A stretch of 64,000 nucleotides of DNA from Sphingopyxis sp. MSC1_008 (GCF_023197165.1 NZ_JALPRD010000001.1:248001-312000); one strand, 5' to 3'; positions 25,242-35,093 are shown, numbered from the stretch's first letter. Numbers and translations are program-made. Notes: generated from the letters alone by a model not told the origin.

Positions 25242-26015
25242 ATGCGGAAAACGTTCACCAGCCTTGCCCTGGCAGCAATGGCATCGCTCGGCCTCGCGCT
25301 GACGCCGCTTCCGGCAGCCGCGCAGATGCGCGAAATCGATCCCAACAGCACCGTAATCGATTCCGATCTCAACAATCCTGCGCCGCCGCCGGTATCGGGT
25401 GATTCGACGGCCGGCACGTCGTACGACAGCGATCTTGCCACGGGCGACCAGCAGACCAGCGAGACGCCGCCCGTGGACGGCACCGCGACCAGCGCCGACG
25501 TCTCGGCGACCACGGTCGTGGCGGCGCCCGGGTCGACCTACAAGAAGGACGATCTGATCGGCGCCGCGGAAGGCGTGTTCGGCAAGGGGGCACAAGGGCT
25601 TGCGGGGCTGATCGAGGATATTTTGAAGGAACAGGGCGAACCCAACGCCTATATTGTCGGGCGCGAAGCCGGCGGCGCGCTTGTGCTCGGCGTGCGCTAC
25701 GGCTCTGGCACGCTGCATCACAAGATCGAGGGCGAATTGCCCGCTTACTGGACCGGCCCGTCGATCGGGTTCGACGCCGGCGCGAATGCCGGCAACACCT
25801 TCGTCCTGGTCTACAACCTCTTCGACAGCGAGGATCTCTACAAACGCTACCCAGCGGGTGAAGGCGCGGCCTATCTGGTCGGCGGCTTCAACGCGAGCTA
25901 TATGCGCCGCGGCGACGTCGTCCTGATCCCGATCCGCGTCGGCGTTGGCGCACGCCTTGGCGTGAACGCCGGCTATATGAAGTTCCGCAAAAAGCAGAAC
26001 TGGATCCCCTTCTAA
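25242..26015 (+). CDS. eipA: DUF1134 envelope integrity protein (EipA family)
   Basis: A 257-residue exported protein with a signal peptide ending in LPAAAQMRE and a Ser/Thr/Asp-rich linker over residues 35-95. The DUF1134 domain contains NAYIVGREAGGALVLGVRYGSG, PSIGFDAGANAGNTFVLVYNL and the terminal GYMKFRKKQNWIPF. DUF1134 proteins are conserved periplasmic proteins of alphaproteobacteria; the Brucella member EipA is needed for a sound cell envelope. ATG 25242 follows GGGGG. It stands as a single gene with a terminator at 26043. Confidence 0.88.
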   Translation: MRKTFTSLALAAMASLGLALTPLPAAAQMREIDPNSTVIDSDLNNPAPPPVSGDSTAGTSYDSDLATGDQQTSETPPVDGTATSADVSATTVVAAPGSTYKKDDLIGAAEGVFGKGAQGLAGLIEDILKEQGEPNAYIVGREAGGALVLGVRYGSGTLHHKIEGELPAYWTGPSIGFDAGANAGNTFVLVYNLFDSEDLYKRYPAGEGAAYLVGGFNASYMRRGDVVLIPIRVGVGARLGVNAGYMKFRKKQNWIPF

Positions 26016-26042
26016 ACCTCGGCATTGCCGCGGGGGCGACAG

Positions 26043-26069
26043 GCCCGCGCTTTCGGGCGCGGGCTTTTT
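26043..26069 (+). terminator. Rho-independent terminator after eipA
   Basis: Stem GCCCGCGC / GCGCGGGC with a six-base loop followed by TTTTTC, 28 bases after the eipA stop. Confidence 0.9.
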
Positions 26070-26131
26070 CTTTGCCTCGAGCCCAGGCCGCCGTTACCGG
26101 ACCTTAACCTTATGGGCGCACCATCCATCTT

Positions 26132-27343
26132 ATGAGACGATCGGATTCCCCTGCACCGATCGAGCCCCCTTCGCGCTTGCACATTTTCCCAAGCCCGGCG
26201 GCTCTTCCACTCCCCGTGTATCGCGATTTCGTCGCCATGTTATTCAGCATGTGGCTACCGATATTTGGCCTCGGAATCGTTTTTGTCGGAATATGCCTTC
26301 TGGTCGGTCGGGAACTCGACAGTCCCTTCCTCCTCGCCCTCGCCGGGCTGGGCGTCGTCACCACCTTTCTTCGCCTGGCCACCATAAGCGCATGGTTCCG
26401 CGCGGGGCCCGCTGGCGATTTCCATGCTCTGAGGCGCTGGGAGCGCCGCTATGCCGTCGGCAACTATGCATCGGCGATCCTTCTCGCGCTGCTCAACGTC
26501 GTCGCCATATCGTCGCATTATCCGCTGCTGCACCTGATCACCGTCAGCCTGGTCTTCAGCTTTGGCGCGGGCATCGTCTCCCGAACCTCGGTTCGGCCGA
26601 AAATCTGTGTCACCAGCCTTTTGCTCGCCACCCTTCCCACGATTGTGGCCCTCGCGCTTCACGCTTTCGACGCGCACCCTATTCCGCTGCACGGCGAACT
26701 GTTCCTGATCGAAGCGTTCATCGTCGCGATGATCACCGCGCTCAGCCTTCAGACCGTGGTCCATCTCTATCGGTCGGCGGTCGAGCATCACACCGCGCGG
26801 CACGACATGGCGAAGCTTGCCCGAACCGATGCCCTCACCGGCCTTTCGAACCGCCTGTTGCTGCGCGAGCAGTTCCAGTTTCATACCGCGACGGCGCTGC
26901 GCGCGAAAAATCAGGTCGCGCTCCACTTCCTCGACCTCGATGGTTTCAAGGCGATCAACGATCGCTACGGCCATCCCGCCGGCGACGCGCTGCTCGAACA
27001 GGTCGCGCGCCGCCTAGAGGGAATGGTACGCGCCGAAGATGTCGTGTCGCGGCTGGGCGGCGATGAATTCATCGTGCTGCAGGTCGGCCTTAGCGACGAC
27101 ACCGAGGCCGAACTGCTCGCACGCCGGATCATCCGCGAGATCAGCAAGCCCTATCTGGTGGACGATATTTCGATGTCGGTATCGGTCAGCGTGGGCATCG
27201 CAACGGCGCCCAAGCTGGGGGTCGAGCTGGAGCGGCTTCTGGCGTGCGCCGATGCTGCTCTCTACCGCGCCAAGGCGGGGGGGAAAGCGCGCGCGCTCTT
27301 CTGTGTCGAAGCCGATGCGGCGATGGCCGACATCGCGGCCTAA
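26132..27343 (+). CDS. Membrane-bound diguanylate cyclase (GGDEF)
   Basis: A 403-residue protein. Five to six membrane segments fill residues 30-215, followed by a short coil and a GGDEF domain. The domain shows DALTGLSNRLLLREQF, LDLDGFKAINDRYGHPAGD and the intact active-site motif RLGGDEFIVL, so it should make cyclic di-GMP from two GTP. No RxxD product-inhibition site is evident at the usual place five residues before GGDEF. The protein has no PAS or EAL domain. The membrane part may sense an unknown signal. It is convergent with apt. Confidence 0.9.
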   Translation: MRRSDSPAPIEPPSRLHIFPSPAALPLPVYRDFVAMLFSMWLPIFGLGIVFVGICLLVGRELDSPFLLALAGLGVVTTFLRLATISAWFRAGPAGDFHALRRWERRYAVGNYASAILLALLNVVAISSHYPLLHLITVSLVFSFGAGIVSRTSVRPKICVTSLLLATLPTIVALALHAFDAHPIPLHGELFLIEAFIVAMITALSLQTVVHLYRSAVEHHTARHDMAKLARTDALTGLSNRLLLREQFQFHTATALRAKNQVALHFLDLDGFKAINDRYGHPAGDALLEQVARRLEGMVRAEDVVSRLGGDEFIVLQVGLSDDTEAELLARRIIREISKPYLVDDISMSVSVSVGIATAPKLGVELERLLACADAALYRAKAGGKARALFCVEADAAMADIAA

Positions 27344-27349
27344 CCCTCG

Positions 27350-27904
27350 CTAATCGCCGTCGAAGGCGATTAACGTCTCACAGGTAAGCCCGGCAGCCCC
27401 GAGCCGCTGTGAGCCGCCGAGATCGGGCAGATCGATCACGAACAGTGCGGCGGCGACCTCGGCGCCGACATTCCGCATCAGTGCTGCCGTGGCGAGGATG
27501 GTCCCGCCCGTCGCGAGCAGATCGTCGACCAGCACGACACGGTGGCCGGGCAGCACCGCTCCTTCGTGCAGTTCGAGGCGGTCGACGCCATATTCGAGTT
27601 CATAGTCGATGCCGATCGTGACGCCGGGCAGCTTGCCCGCCTTGCGCACGGGGACGACGCCGAGCCCCATCGCGGTCGCCATCGCGGCGCCGAAAAGAAA
27701 GCCGCGCGCCTCGACCGCGACGATGAAGTCGGGCCGGTGCACGGCGGCGCGCGTGCTCAAACGGCGCACGCTTTCAGCAAAACCGGCGGCATCGCCGATC
27801 AGCGTGGTGATATCGCGAAACTGGATGCCCGGCTTGGGAAAGTCCGGGATGGTGCGGACGAGCGACGCGAGGTCGAGGTCCGGCTGAGGCGGGAGGGCGA
27901 TCAC
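27350..27904 (-). CDS. apt: Adenine phosphoribosyltransferase
   Basis: A 184-residue purine-salvage enzyme forming AMP from adenine and phosphoribosyl pyrophosphate. Typical segments are IPDFPKPGIQFRDITTLI near residue 17, VEARGFLFGAAMA near 64, and the PRPP-binding loop VVLVDDLLATGGT near 122. Length and motifs match bacterial Apt throughout. It follows the bc1 operon on the same strand with a 22-base gap from the petC stop side and may be co-transcribed with it. Confidence 0.95.
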   Translation of the reverse strand: MIALPPQPDLDLASLVRTIPDFPKPGIQFRDITTLIGDAAGFAESVRRLSTRAAVHRPDFIVAVEARGFLFGAAMATAMGLGVVPVRKAGKLPGVTIGIDYELEYGVDRLELHEGAVLPGHRVVLVDDLLATGGTILATAALMRNVGAEVAAALFVIDLPDLGGSQRLGAAGLTCETLIAFDGD

Positions 27905-27926
27905 AAGACGCGCCCTCCCCGGCTCA

Positions 27927-28739
27927 TCAATGCTTCTTGTCGGCCCAGATGTTCCGGTACGACAGGTAGGTCAGCACGGTGAAGATCAGCAGGAAGAAGA
28001 AGACTGCATAACCCACCTGGATGCGCTTGATCAGCTTCGGCTCGGCGGTCCAGACGAGGAATGCCGTGACGTCCTTCGACATCTGGTCGACGGTCGCCTT
28101 GGTGCCATCGGCATAGGTGACCTGATTGGGCGCCAGCGGCGGAGCCATCGCGAGGTTGAGGTTCGCGAAATAGGGGTTGTAGTGCAGCCCCGTGCCCGGC
28201 TTCAGTTCGGCCGGCAGGTTCTTCGGCGGGTTCTGGAAGCCGGTCAGCAGTGAATAGACATAGTCCTTGCCGCCTTCACGCGCCTTGGTGATCAGCGAAA
28301 GGTCTGGCGGCAGCGCGTTGTTGTTCGCGGCGCGAGCAGCCGTTTCGTTCGCATAAGGCGACGGGAAATAATCCGACGACAGGCCGTCGCGGGTCGCCGG
28401 TTCACCCGTGTCGGGGTTGATCGACGGGACCTGGAAGCCCTTGGCAAAGGTCTTGATCTGGCCTTCGGTGTAGCCAAGGTCCGCAATGTCGCGGAACGCG
28501 ACGAGGTGCAGGCTGTGGCAAGCCGAGCAGACTTCCTTGTACACCTGCATCCCGCGCTGCAGCTGGGCCTTGTCCCAATGCGGCAGAACAATGCCATCGC
28601 TGGCCAGCTTCAGATGCCGGGGGTGTTTGTGAAACTCATGCGCGACATTGGCTTCATTGCTGAGCGGCGTCGTGAAGATCGCGAGCACCAGCGCGGTAAT
28701 GAAACCGAGACCGACGAGAAAACCGAGCGGACGAACCAT
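27927..28739 (-). CDS. petC: Cytochrome c1 of the bc1 complex
   Basis: A 270-residue membrane-anchored c-type cytochrome, the electron exit of complex III. Haem site CSACH with upstream VYKEV lies near residue 71; the axial Met is probably in NLNLAMAPPL near 196. One C-terminal membrane segment (VGYAVFFFLLIFTVLTYLSYRN) anchors it, and a hydrophobic N-terminus exports it. It is third in the operon Rieske-cytochrome b-cytochrome c1. Confidence 0.95.
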   Translation of the reverse strand: MVRPLGFLVGLGFITALVLAIFTTPLSNEANVAHEFHKHPRHLKLASDGIVLPHWDKAQLQRGMQVYKEVCSACHSLHLVAFRDIADLGYTEGQIKTFAKGFQVPSINPDTGEPATRDGLSSDYFPSPYANETAARAANNNALPPDLSLITKAREGGKDYVYSLLTGFQNPPKNLPAELKPGTGLHYNPYFANLNLAMAPPLAPNQVTYADGTKATVDQMSKDVTAFLVWTAEPKLIKRIQVGYAVFFFLLIFTVLTYLSYRNIWADKKH

Positions 28740-28770
28740 GGCTGTATCAGCTCCTATTAAAGTCCGGCGC

Positions 28771-30057
28771 TCAGGCCGTTGCCGAAGCCGACGCAGTGTC
28801 GGTGGCGTGTTTGGCGAGGACCGCTTCGGTGATCGAATTCGGCATCGGAAGCGGGCGTTCGATCCGCGACACGATCGGCAGGATCACCAGGAAGTGCGCG
28901 AAATAGTAGATCGCACCCAGCTGGCTGAGGATCACCCAAGGCTGTTCTGCCGGCTGCATGCCGCACCAGCCGAGAAGCAGGACGTCGACGACGAGGATCC
29001 AGAAGAAGATCCGGTACAGCGGACGATAGTTCGACGACTTGATCGGCGAGCTGTCGAGCCAAGGCAGGAAGAACAGCAGCGCGATCGAGCCGAACATCGC
29101 GATGACGCCCCACAGCTTCGCGTCGATCCACAGGAAGTTGAAGGTGAAGGCCTTCAGGATCGCGTAGAAAGGCAGGAAATACCATTCGGGAACGATATGC
29201 GCGGGGGTCGAAAGCGAGTTCGCCGGGATATAATTGTCGGCGTGCCCCAGCGCATTCGGGCTGAAGAAGGTCAGCGCGACGAAGATCAGCAGGAAGATGC
29301 CGACGCCGAAGCCGTCCTTCGCGGTGTAATAGGGGTGGAACGGGACGGTGTCCTGTTCGTCCTTCACCTCGATGCCCGTCGGGTTCGACGAGCCCGGAAT
29401 GTGCAGCGCCCAGATGTGCAGGATGATGACACCCAGGATCACGAACGGCAGCAGATAGTGCAGCGAGAAGAAGCGGTTGAGCGTGGCGTTGTCGGGAACG
29501 AAGCCGCCGAGCAGCCATTCGCGCACCGGCTCGCCGACGATCGGTATCGCCGAGAAGAAGCCGGTGATCACCTGCGCACCCCAGAAGCTCATCTGGCCCC
29601 ACGGAAGCACATAGCCCATGAAGGCGGTCGCCATCATCAGGAGGAAGATCACGACGCCGAGCAGCCACACCATTTCGCGCGGCGCCTTGTACGACCCGTA
29701 ATAAAGGCCGCGGAAAATGTGGAGATAGACGACGATGAAGAACATGCTCGCGCCGTTCATATGCGCGTAGCGGATGAACCAGCCGGCATTCACGTCGCGC
29801 ATGATATGCTCGACCGAATTGAACGCGACGCTCGCGTTCGCGGCATAATGCATCGCCAGAACGATACCGGTGATGATCTGAATCATCAGCGCGGCGCCGG
29901 CGAGAACGCCGAAGTTCCAGAAATAGTTGAGGTTGCGCGGGACCGGATAGCCGGGGCCCGTGGCGTTATAGACGAGGCGCGGAATCGGCAGTTTCTCGTC
30001 CATCCACTTCATCAGCGGATGCGTCGGTTCATAGGGTTTGGCCCAGGGAAAGCTCAT
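28771..30057 (-). CDS. petB: Cytochrome b of the bc1 complex
   Basis: A 428-residue integral membrane protein carrying both b haems of complex III. Eight to nine membrane segments are visible. Haem-ligand histidines occur in ALAMHYA-type and [12 protein letters not shown] segments and again in [20 protein letters not shown]. The quinol-oxidation motif [12 protein letters not shown] is intact. GGAG precedes the ATG. It is the middle gene of the three-gene bc1 operon; downstream petC is 31 bases away. Confidence 0.96.
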   Translation of the reverse strand: MSFPWAKPYEPTHPLMKWMDEKLPIPRLVYNATGPGYPVPRNLNYFWNFGVLAGAALMIQIITGIVLAMHYAANASVAFNSVEHIMRDVNAGWFIRYAHMNGASMFFIVVYLHIFRGLYYGSYKAPREMVWLLGVVIFLLMMATAFMGYVLPWGQMSFWGAQVITGFFSAIPIVGEPVREWLLGGFVPDNATLNRFFSLHYLLPFVILGVIILHIWALHIPGSSNPTGIEVKDEQDTVPFHPYYTAKDGFGVGIFLLIFVALTFFSPNALGHADNYIPANSLSTPAHIVPEWYFLPFYAILKAFTFNFLWIDAKLWGVIAMFGSIALLFFLPWLDSSPIKSSNYRPLYRIFFWILVVDVLLLGWCGMQPAEQPWVILSQLGAIYYFAHFLVILPIVSRIERPLPMPNSITEAVLAKHATDTASASATA

Positions 30058-30070
30058 CTTATCTCGCTCC

Positions 30071-30628
30071 TCAGCCGATCGTCACGACGGTGTCGCTGTT
30101 GAATTCATAGGGCGGCACAACCAGATTCTTGGGTGCCGGGCCCTTACGGATGCGCGCCGCGGTGTCGTAATGCGAACCATGGCACGGGCAGAAATAACCG
30201 CCGAAATCGCCCTTGTTCTCGCCTTCCGCAGCACCGAGCGGCACGCAGCCGAGGTGTGTGCAGACGCCCAGCGTGATCAGCCAGTTTTCCTTGCCGGGCT
30301 TGGTGCGCTGATCGATCGTTTCGGGATCGCGGAGGTCGCCGAGCGGAACCGCCTTGGCTTCGGCGATTTCCTTGGCGACGAGGTTGCGCACGAACACCGG
30401 CTGCTTGCGCCAGCTGGTCTTGATCGCCTGGCCGGGCTGGATCGCCGAAATGTCGATTTCGGTCGTCGACAGCGCGAGCACGTCGGCCGACGGGTTCATC
30501 TGGTTGAGCAGCGGCAGAACCACCGCAACCGAACCGACACCAGCGAAACTCACTGCCGCAATATTGATGAAATCCCGGCGGCGTACGCCATCCTCGATAC
30601 CGGCGTTGAGTTCAGATTCACTGGCCAT
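30071..30628 (-). CDS. petA: Ubiquinol-cytochrome c reductase iron-sulfur subunit (Rieske)
   Basis: A 185-residue protein with a twin-arginine-like N-terminus ([14 protein letters not shown]) and a membrane anchor. The Rieske cluster ligands are in CTHLGC and CPCHGSHYD. Together with cytochrome b and c1, 13 bases and one gene downstream, it forms complex III, moving electrons from ubiquinol to cytochrome c. Start ATG 30628 has AAGGG upstream. The operon promoter must lie in the 220 bases shared with divergent trmL. Confidence 0.95.
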   Translation of the reverse strand: MASESELNAGIEDGVRRRDFINIAAVSFAGVGSVAVVLPLLNQMNPSADVLALSTTEIDISAIQPGQAIKTSWRKQPVFVRNLVAKEIAEAKAVPLGDLRDPETIDQRTKPGKENWLITLGVCTHLGCVPLGAAEGENKGDFGGYFCPCHGSHYDTAARIRKGPAPKNLVVPPYEFNSDTVVTIG

Positions 30629-30851
30629 TCGACTGCCCTTGCATGGGTGAACTAACAAAAGTTCTCGAAGTTCTGGCCGCCCCTGTTGCACGCGCACGAA
30701 AGCGCACAACCCGGCGGCCCCTCCGGGAATTGCGGGCCTGATAGCCGCACTGTTCGGGCTTGCCAACAGGCAATTTCGGCTTCTTTCACTGTACCAAGGC
30801 GCCGTATCAAGGCCTCTCGATTCCTCGCGGCGCCGCGGCTATGGGCCATGC

Positions 30852-31310
30852 ATGGAAATCGCCCTGTTTCAGCCGGATATCGCGGGCAATGTCGGCACGA
30901 CATTACGCACCGCAGCCTGTTTCGGCGCGCCTGCGCATATCATCGAACCCTGCGGTTTTCCTTTCTCCGACGGCGCGCTGAAGCGCGCCGGGATGGACTA
31001 TGCCGCGAGGGCTAATGTGCGCCGGCATGCCGACTGGAACGACTTTGCCCGATGGAGCGCGGACTCGGGGCGGCGGCTTGTGCTGTTGACGACCGCGGCG
31101 GCAACACCCCTGCCCGCCTTCGCCTTCCAACCCGACGACGTCCTGCTGCTCGGCGCCGAATCTTCGGGGGTGCCGCCTTATGTTCATGATGCGGCCGCGG
31201 CGCGGGTCGCGATTCCGATGCAGCCGGGCTTTCGCTCCTTGAATGTCGCGGTCGCGGCTGGCATCGCGCTCGCCGAAGCGCTCAGGCAAACGAAAGGCTT
31301 TCCGGCATGA
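30852..31310 (+). CDS. trmL: tRNA (cytidine(34)-2'-O)-methyltransferase
   Basis: A 152-residue SPOUT-class methyltransferase that methylates the wobble base of tRNA-Leu in E. coli. Motifs are EIALFQPDIAGNVGTTLRTAACF at the start, HIIEPCGFP, VLLLGAESSGVPP and the knot-forming IPMQPGFRSLNVAVAAGIALAEALRQ. Length matches TrmL. Its stop overlaps the start of hemF by four bases (ATGA), so the two are translationally coupled. Confidence 0.93.
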   Translation: MEIALFQPDIAGNVGTTLRTAACFGAPAHIIEPCGFPFSDGALKRAGMDYAARANVRRHADWNDFARWSADSGRRLVLLTTAAATPLPAFAFQPDDVLLLGAESSGVPPYVHDAAAARVAIPMQPGFRSLNVAVAAGIALAEALRQTKGFPA

Positions 31311-32167
31311 TCTCGCTCGACCCGCAGCAAAAGACGGCACGTAGCTGGTTCGAATCGCTCCGCGACCGGATCTGCGCCGAATTCGAGAAGATCGAGGCCG
31401 AGGCCGGCAGCGACGCGCGCTTTGCCTATACGCCGTGGGATCGCGAGGCCGAAGGGCTGGCGCCGGGCGAAGGCGGCGGCGGGGTGCGCGGCGTGATGAC
31501 GGGCAAGGTGTTCGAAAAGGTCGGCGTCAATGTCTCGACCGTCGCGGGCGAGTTCGCCCCCGACTTTGCCGGGTCGATTCACGGCGCCGGCGAAGACCCG
31601 AGCTTCTTCGCGACGGGGATCAGCCTGGTCGCGCATATGACGAACCCGCACGTCCCCGCGGTGCATATGAATACGCGCTTCCTCGCGACGACGAAGCGCT
31701 GGTTCGGCGGCGGCGCCGACCTCAACCCGCCGATTCCCTATCAAGAGGACACCGATGCTTTCCATGCGCGGCTGCGCGCGGCGTGTGCGCCCTTCGGTCC
31801 CGACGTTTACGAACGCTATGCCAAATGGGCCGAGGATTATTTCTATATCCCGCATCGCGGCGTCCACCGCGGCGTCGGCGGGATTTTCTACGATCATCTC
31901 GAATGCGGCGACGATGCCGAGTATGACCGCAATTTCCAGCTGACGCAGGCGGTCGGCGAAGCATTCCTCGACATCTTCCCGCAGATCGTGCGGCGCCGCA
32001 TGGGGCTGCCCTTCACCGAGGCCGAGCGCGAGGAACAACTGATCTGGCGCGGGCGCTACGCCGAATTCAACCTCGTTTATGACCGCGGGACGCTGTTCGG
32101 GCTCAAGACCGGCGGCAATATCGATGCGATCCTGATGAGTCTGCCGCCGCTCGCCAAATGGAACTGA
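31307..32167 (+). CDS. hemF: Oxygen-dependent coproporphyrinogen III oxidase
   Basis: A 286-residue haem-biosynthesis enzyme that converts coproporphyrinogen III to protoporphyrinogen IX with O2. Family signatures seen are GGGGVRGVMTGKVFEKVGVN, SLVAHMTNPHVPAVHMNTRF, WFGGGADLNP and GVGGIFYDH, with the C-terminal EEQLIWRGRYAEFNLVYDRGT. It is coupled to trmL upstream and ended by a terminator at 32173. Location near the bc1 operon fits supply of haem for respiration, though this is only context. Confidence 0.97.
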   Translation: MISLDPQQKTARSWFESLRDRICAEFEKIEAEAGSDARFAYTPWDREAEGLAPGEGGGGVRGVMTGKVFEKVGVNVSTVAGEFAPDFAGSIHGAGEDPSFFATGISLVAHMTNPHVPAVHMNTRFLATTKRWFGGGADLNPPIPYQEDTDAFHARLRAACAPFGPDVYERYAKWAEDYFYIPHRGVHRGVGGIFYDHLECGDDAEYDRNFQLTQAVGEAFLDIFPQIVRRRMGLPFTEAEREEQLIWRGRYAEFNLVYDRGTLFGLKTGGNIDAILMSLPPLAKWN

Positions 32168-32172
32168 CGTAA

Positions 32173-32210
32173 AAAGGGCGCCCCGTTGTCCGAGGCGCCC
32201 TTTCTATTTT
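32173..32210 (+). terminator. Terminator after hemF
   Basis: Stem AAAGGGCGCC / GGCGCCCTTT with a spacer of about eleven bases and a T-rich tail, starting six bases after hemF stops. On the other strand it can also serve the convergent membrane-protein gene. Confidence 0.85.
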
Positions 32211-32223
32211 CCATTGGCGTCGA

Positions 32224-33105
32224 TCAGGCGAAAACATCCCCCGATGCGCGCGGCGCGATGGCGCGATAGACGCCGACCGGCATCGAGAAGGAAATCATGA
32301 TGATCGGCAGGTAGACGAGCGCGGCCATGACGATCATCGTCAAAATCGCCCCGACCGCCGAGCCGCCCATGATTGAGCCCAGAATGCCGCCGAAGATCAT
32401 TCCCGCGATCATTGCATAGATGATTATCCCGATCACGAAGAGGAGGTAGAAGCCGACGATTACCCACTGCGAGGGGCCCGTCAGCCGCCACGATTCGCCA
32501 AGACCGGTCACCGGGTTGCGCGTCAGGCGCTCGGCCATCACGGGGCCGGCGACCATGAAGCGGCCCTGCACCCACAGCAGGAAAACGAACAACGCGATAT
32601 AGAGAATGATAATCAGGACGATCGCGCCGCCGCCGATCGCACCGGCCGCGCCCGATTCCAGTGTCTCCGGCGAGAACGCCCCCATACCGCCGAGTGCTGC
32701 GCCGAAGATCAGCGTTAGGATGAACATGACGATAGTGATCAAGATGTTGGCTGCGATCATCACGACAAACATGCCAAACGCCAGTGCCGGCCCGGCCTGG
32801 AACGCCCACGCGAAATTGGGCGCTTCGCCGGGATGCATACCACCGCGCCAGATCAGCATCGAGACCCCGTAGAAGATTACCCCGGCGACGAGCGCGAACA
32901 ACGCGATCTTGCTGAATGCCCCGAGTATGAGCGACGGGTCGTTGGGCGCCAGCGCGATCGCAGAGAAGGTCGATCCGAGCAACAGAAAACCGAGCAATCC
33001 GACAACGACCAATGCCCCGCCGACCCATATCAGCATCTGCATCCAATTGGCCCTCAGAAACGCAAAGGTTTCCGAGAAGGCTGCTCCGATACTCATCCTT
33101 GTCAT
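32224..33105 (-). CDS. Polytopic membrane protein, function unknown
   Basis: A 293-residue protein with about six to seven membrane segments; soluble loops are short. Segments LTRNPVTGLGESWRLTGPSQWVIVGFYLL and an N-terminal FSETFAFLRANWMQMLIWVG resemble the layout of the neighbouring gene at 33213 (a loop with xSWxLT before a membrane helix). The two look like distant paralogues, similar in style to the membrane domain found in glycerophosphodiesterase-associated proteins. ATG 33105 follows GGGGGAAG. No catalytic motif is seen, and I do not assign a function. Confidence 0.75.
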   Translation of the reverse strand: MTRMSIGAAFSETFAFLRANWMQMLIWVGGALVVVGLLGFLLLGSTFSAIALAPNDPSLILGAFSKIALFALVAGVIFYGVSMLIWRGGMHPGEAPNFAWAFQAGPALAFGMFVVMIAANILITIVMFILTLIFGAALGGMGAFSPETLESGAAGAIGGGAIVLIIILYIALFVFLLWVQGRFMVAGPVMAERLTRNPVTGLGESWRLTGPSQWVIVGFYLLFVIGIIIYAMIAGMIFGGILGSIMGGSAVGAILTMIVMAALVYLPIIMISFSMPVGVYRAIAPRASGDVFA

Positions 33106-33212
33106 GTCACTTCCCCCTGTTTTAGACCAGACTCTCACTCCATCCAAGGCGGGAGAAGCCGAACCAGCTTCGCCCGTGTGCTACACATCATTATTGTTGG
33201 CGGTAACCCGCA

Positions 33213-33950
33213 TCACTTGAACACATCGGACGATGCAAGCTGGCGATAGGCTGCGGCCGAAACCGCAATCGACGCCAGACTACCGACGGCGCTGAAAACA
33301 GCCTCGATGAAGCCGCCCAGCATCCGCCCGAACCCCGGCTCGCTGCCCGCAATGACCGAGACGATACCCCCGATGATCAGCGCCGCGATCACGATCACCA
33401 GCGCGACGAGGAACAGGAAAAAGAAGATTGCCCAGCCGTTGCCCCGCGTCAGGTCCCAACTCGTCCGGATCGCTTCGAAGGGGTTGTAGAGGCTGCGATC
33501 GGCGACGGCCGGCGCGACCAGCGCGAGACGCCCGACCAGATACATGCCCGGGACGAGCAGCAGGAGAAAGCCAAGACCGATCGCGAAACCGCACAATATC
33601 TGGATCGCGATCATCGTCGGGAATACCATGAGCGCGAAGGTCAGCGCCTCGCCGACGCTGGTCCCTGTCCGCGACAGCCAGAGCCGCAGGATTCCCGCCG
33701 TGCCGATGAGCGTGCAGAGCGCGATAGCGAGTTGCCCCGGGATCATCTGACGAAAGCTTTCGCGAAAACTCTCCATAACCTGATTGAAATCGGCGCCGGC
33801 CGCGGGCTCGATCGGCACCGGGCCGAACCATGCCACCGCGAGCGCCGGCAGGAACAGGAAAACGCTGGCAATCGTGCCAACCAGCGCCGTGTGCGATTTC
33901 AAAAGTTGCAGTGTGTCGTCCCACGCCGCGCCCATGTCGAATTTTACCAT
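33213..33950 (-). CDS. Polytopic membrane protein, paralogue of next gene
   Basis: A 245-residue membrane protein with about five to six segments. The cytosolic-looking loop SLYNPFEAIRTSWDLTRGNGWAIFFF mirrors the loop of the gene at 32224, and both begin with a short basic/aromatic lead before the first helix. Both resemble the membrane domain that in other proteins accompanies glycerophosphoryl diester phosphodiesterases. The ATG at 33950 has CGGGG upstream. It probably forms a two-gene unit with 32224-33105, 107 bases apart. Confidence 0.7.
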   Translation of the reverse strand: MVKFDMGAAWDDTLQLLKSHTALVGTIASVFLFLPALAVAWFGPVPIEPAAGADFNQVMESFRESFRQMIPGQLAIALCTLIGTAGILRLWLSRTGTSVGEALTFALMVFPTMIAIQILCGFAIGLGFLLLLVPGMYLVGRLALVAPAVADRSLYNPFEAIRTSWDLTRGNGWAIFFFLFLVALVIVIAALIIGGIVSVIAGSEPGFGRMLGGFIEAVFSAVGSLASIAVSAAAYRQLASSDVFK

Positions 33951-34082
33951 TGATACCCCGTCATTTTTTCGATTTCCCAGTTGCGGCGAAGGTGACGATC
34001 TTCGGCGCTCCTGTCCAGCCCCGTCGGCAAGCGTTTCAGAGGGTCTTGCGCGAGACGCCGCGGCGCGCCAGATAGCCCGCGC

Positions 34083-34736
34083 ATGTCCCCCCTTTCCCCG
34101 CCCGAATGGACCATCAGTCCCGGCCTGACCGACTACGACCTCGCGCTTGCCGATATGGAAACGCGCGCCGCCGCGATCCACGCCGGCGAGGCGGGCGAGC
34201 GCATCTGGCTGATCGAGCATCCGCCGCTCTATACCGCCGGGACCAGCGCCGACCCCGCCGAGCTGCTAAGCCCCCAGTTTCCCGTTTATAATGCCGGGCG
34301 CGGCGGGCGCTATACCTATCACGGCCCCGGCCAGCGCGTCGGCTATGTCCAACTCGACCTGACGAAGCGTGGGCGCGACGTGCGCGCCTATGTCTCCGCG
34401 CTCGAAGGCTGGGTGATCGACGCGCTCGCGCTGCTCGGCGTCGAGGCGCGGCGCGCCGAAGGACGCATCGGCATATGGACCGACGACCGGGACGGCCGCG
34501 AGGCCAAGATCGGGGCGATCGGCGTGCGCGTGAAGCGCTGGGTGACGATGCACGGCTTTTCGCTCAACGTCGCGCCCGACCTGGCGCATTTCGGCGGCAT
34601 CGTGCCGTGCGGCATCGCCGAATTTCCGGTCACGAGCCTCGCTGCGTTGGACCGGACGGCGTCGTTCGCCGACGTCGATGCGGCGCTTGTTCAGACGCTT
34701 CCGGCCTTTCTCGACAAGCTTTCGCCGAAAGACTAG
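34083..34736 (+). CDS. lipB: Octanoyl-[acyl carrier protein]:protein octanoyltransferase
   Basis: A 217-residue enzyme that moves octanoate from acyl carrier protein to lipoyl domains, the first step of lipoate assembly. Motifs are [32 protein letters not shown], and the catalytic pair Lys142 (in [14 protein letters not shown]) and Cys176 (in [12 protein letters not shown]). The 2-oxoacid dehydrogenase at the left edge is one enzyme type that would need lipoate. A small lipoprotein gene follows 9 bases after the stop. Confidence 0.96.
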   Translation: MSPLSPPEWTISPGLTDYDLALADMETRAAAIHAGEAGERIWLIEHPPLYTAGTSADPAELLSPQFPVYNAGRGGRYTYHGPGQRVGYVQLDLTKRGRDVRAYVSALEGWVIDALALLGVEARRAEGRIGIWTDDRDGREAKIGAIGVRVKRWVTMHGFSLNVAPDLAHFGGIVPCGIAEFPVTSLAALDRTASFADVDAALVQTLPAFLDKLSPKD

Positions 34737-34745
34737 GAACGCCGC

Positions 34746-35090
34746 ATGACCCGCACCCTTCTCGCATCGCTCTCCCTGCTCGCGCTCGCTGCCTGTGGCG
34801 GCGGCGACACCGCCGGCAAATCGACGACCAAACTCGACGCGGTCGAGGTCCAGCCGGGATCGGTGAGCGATTCGATGATCATCCTCGACGATGCGGTCAG
34901 CGACGGCACCGCGGTCGACAATAGCGTTCCCGACGATGGCACCAAGAAGGATGCGGCGAAGGCCGACGAAGCCGATACTGCGGATGAGGCAGCGCCCGCA
35001 AGCGAAGCGGACGACAACCCCGATGCGGTCGACATACCCGTCGCTAAAAAGGCGATCACCGCCGATCCCGCCGCGAAAAAGAGCGAATAG
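34746..35090 (+). CDS. Small acidic lipoprotein, unknown function
   Basis: A 114-residue protein with a lipoprotein signal peptide: the lipobox LALAAC puts the lipid-bearing Cys at about residue 17. The mature part is low-complexity and rich in Asp, Ala and Lys, without a recognisable fold, and is probably disordered in the periplasm. It follows lipB with a 9-base gap and a weak ribosome site and is probably co-transcribed. No function can be assigned. Confidence 0.7.
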   Translation: MTRTLLASLSLLALAACGGGDTAGKSTTKLDAVEVQPGSVSDSMIILDDAVSDGTAVDNSVPDDGTKKDAAKADEADTADEAAPASEADDNPDAVDIPVAKKAITADPAAKKSE

Positions 35091-35093
35091 CTC

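Noticed and set aside
28648..30102. 484-codon open frame antisense to petB/petC
   Set aside because: Covers two well-supported bc1 genes on the other strand; product is charged, low-complexity.
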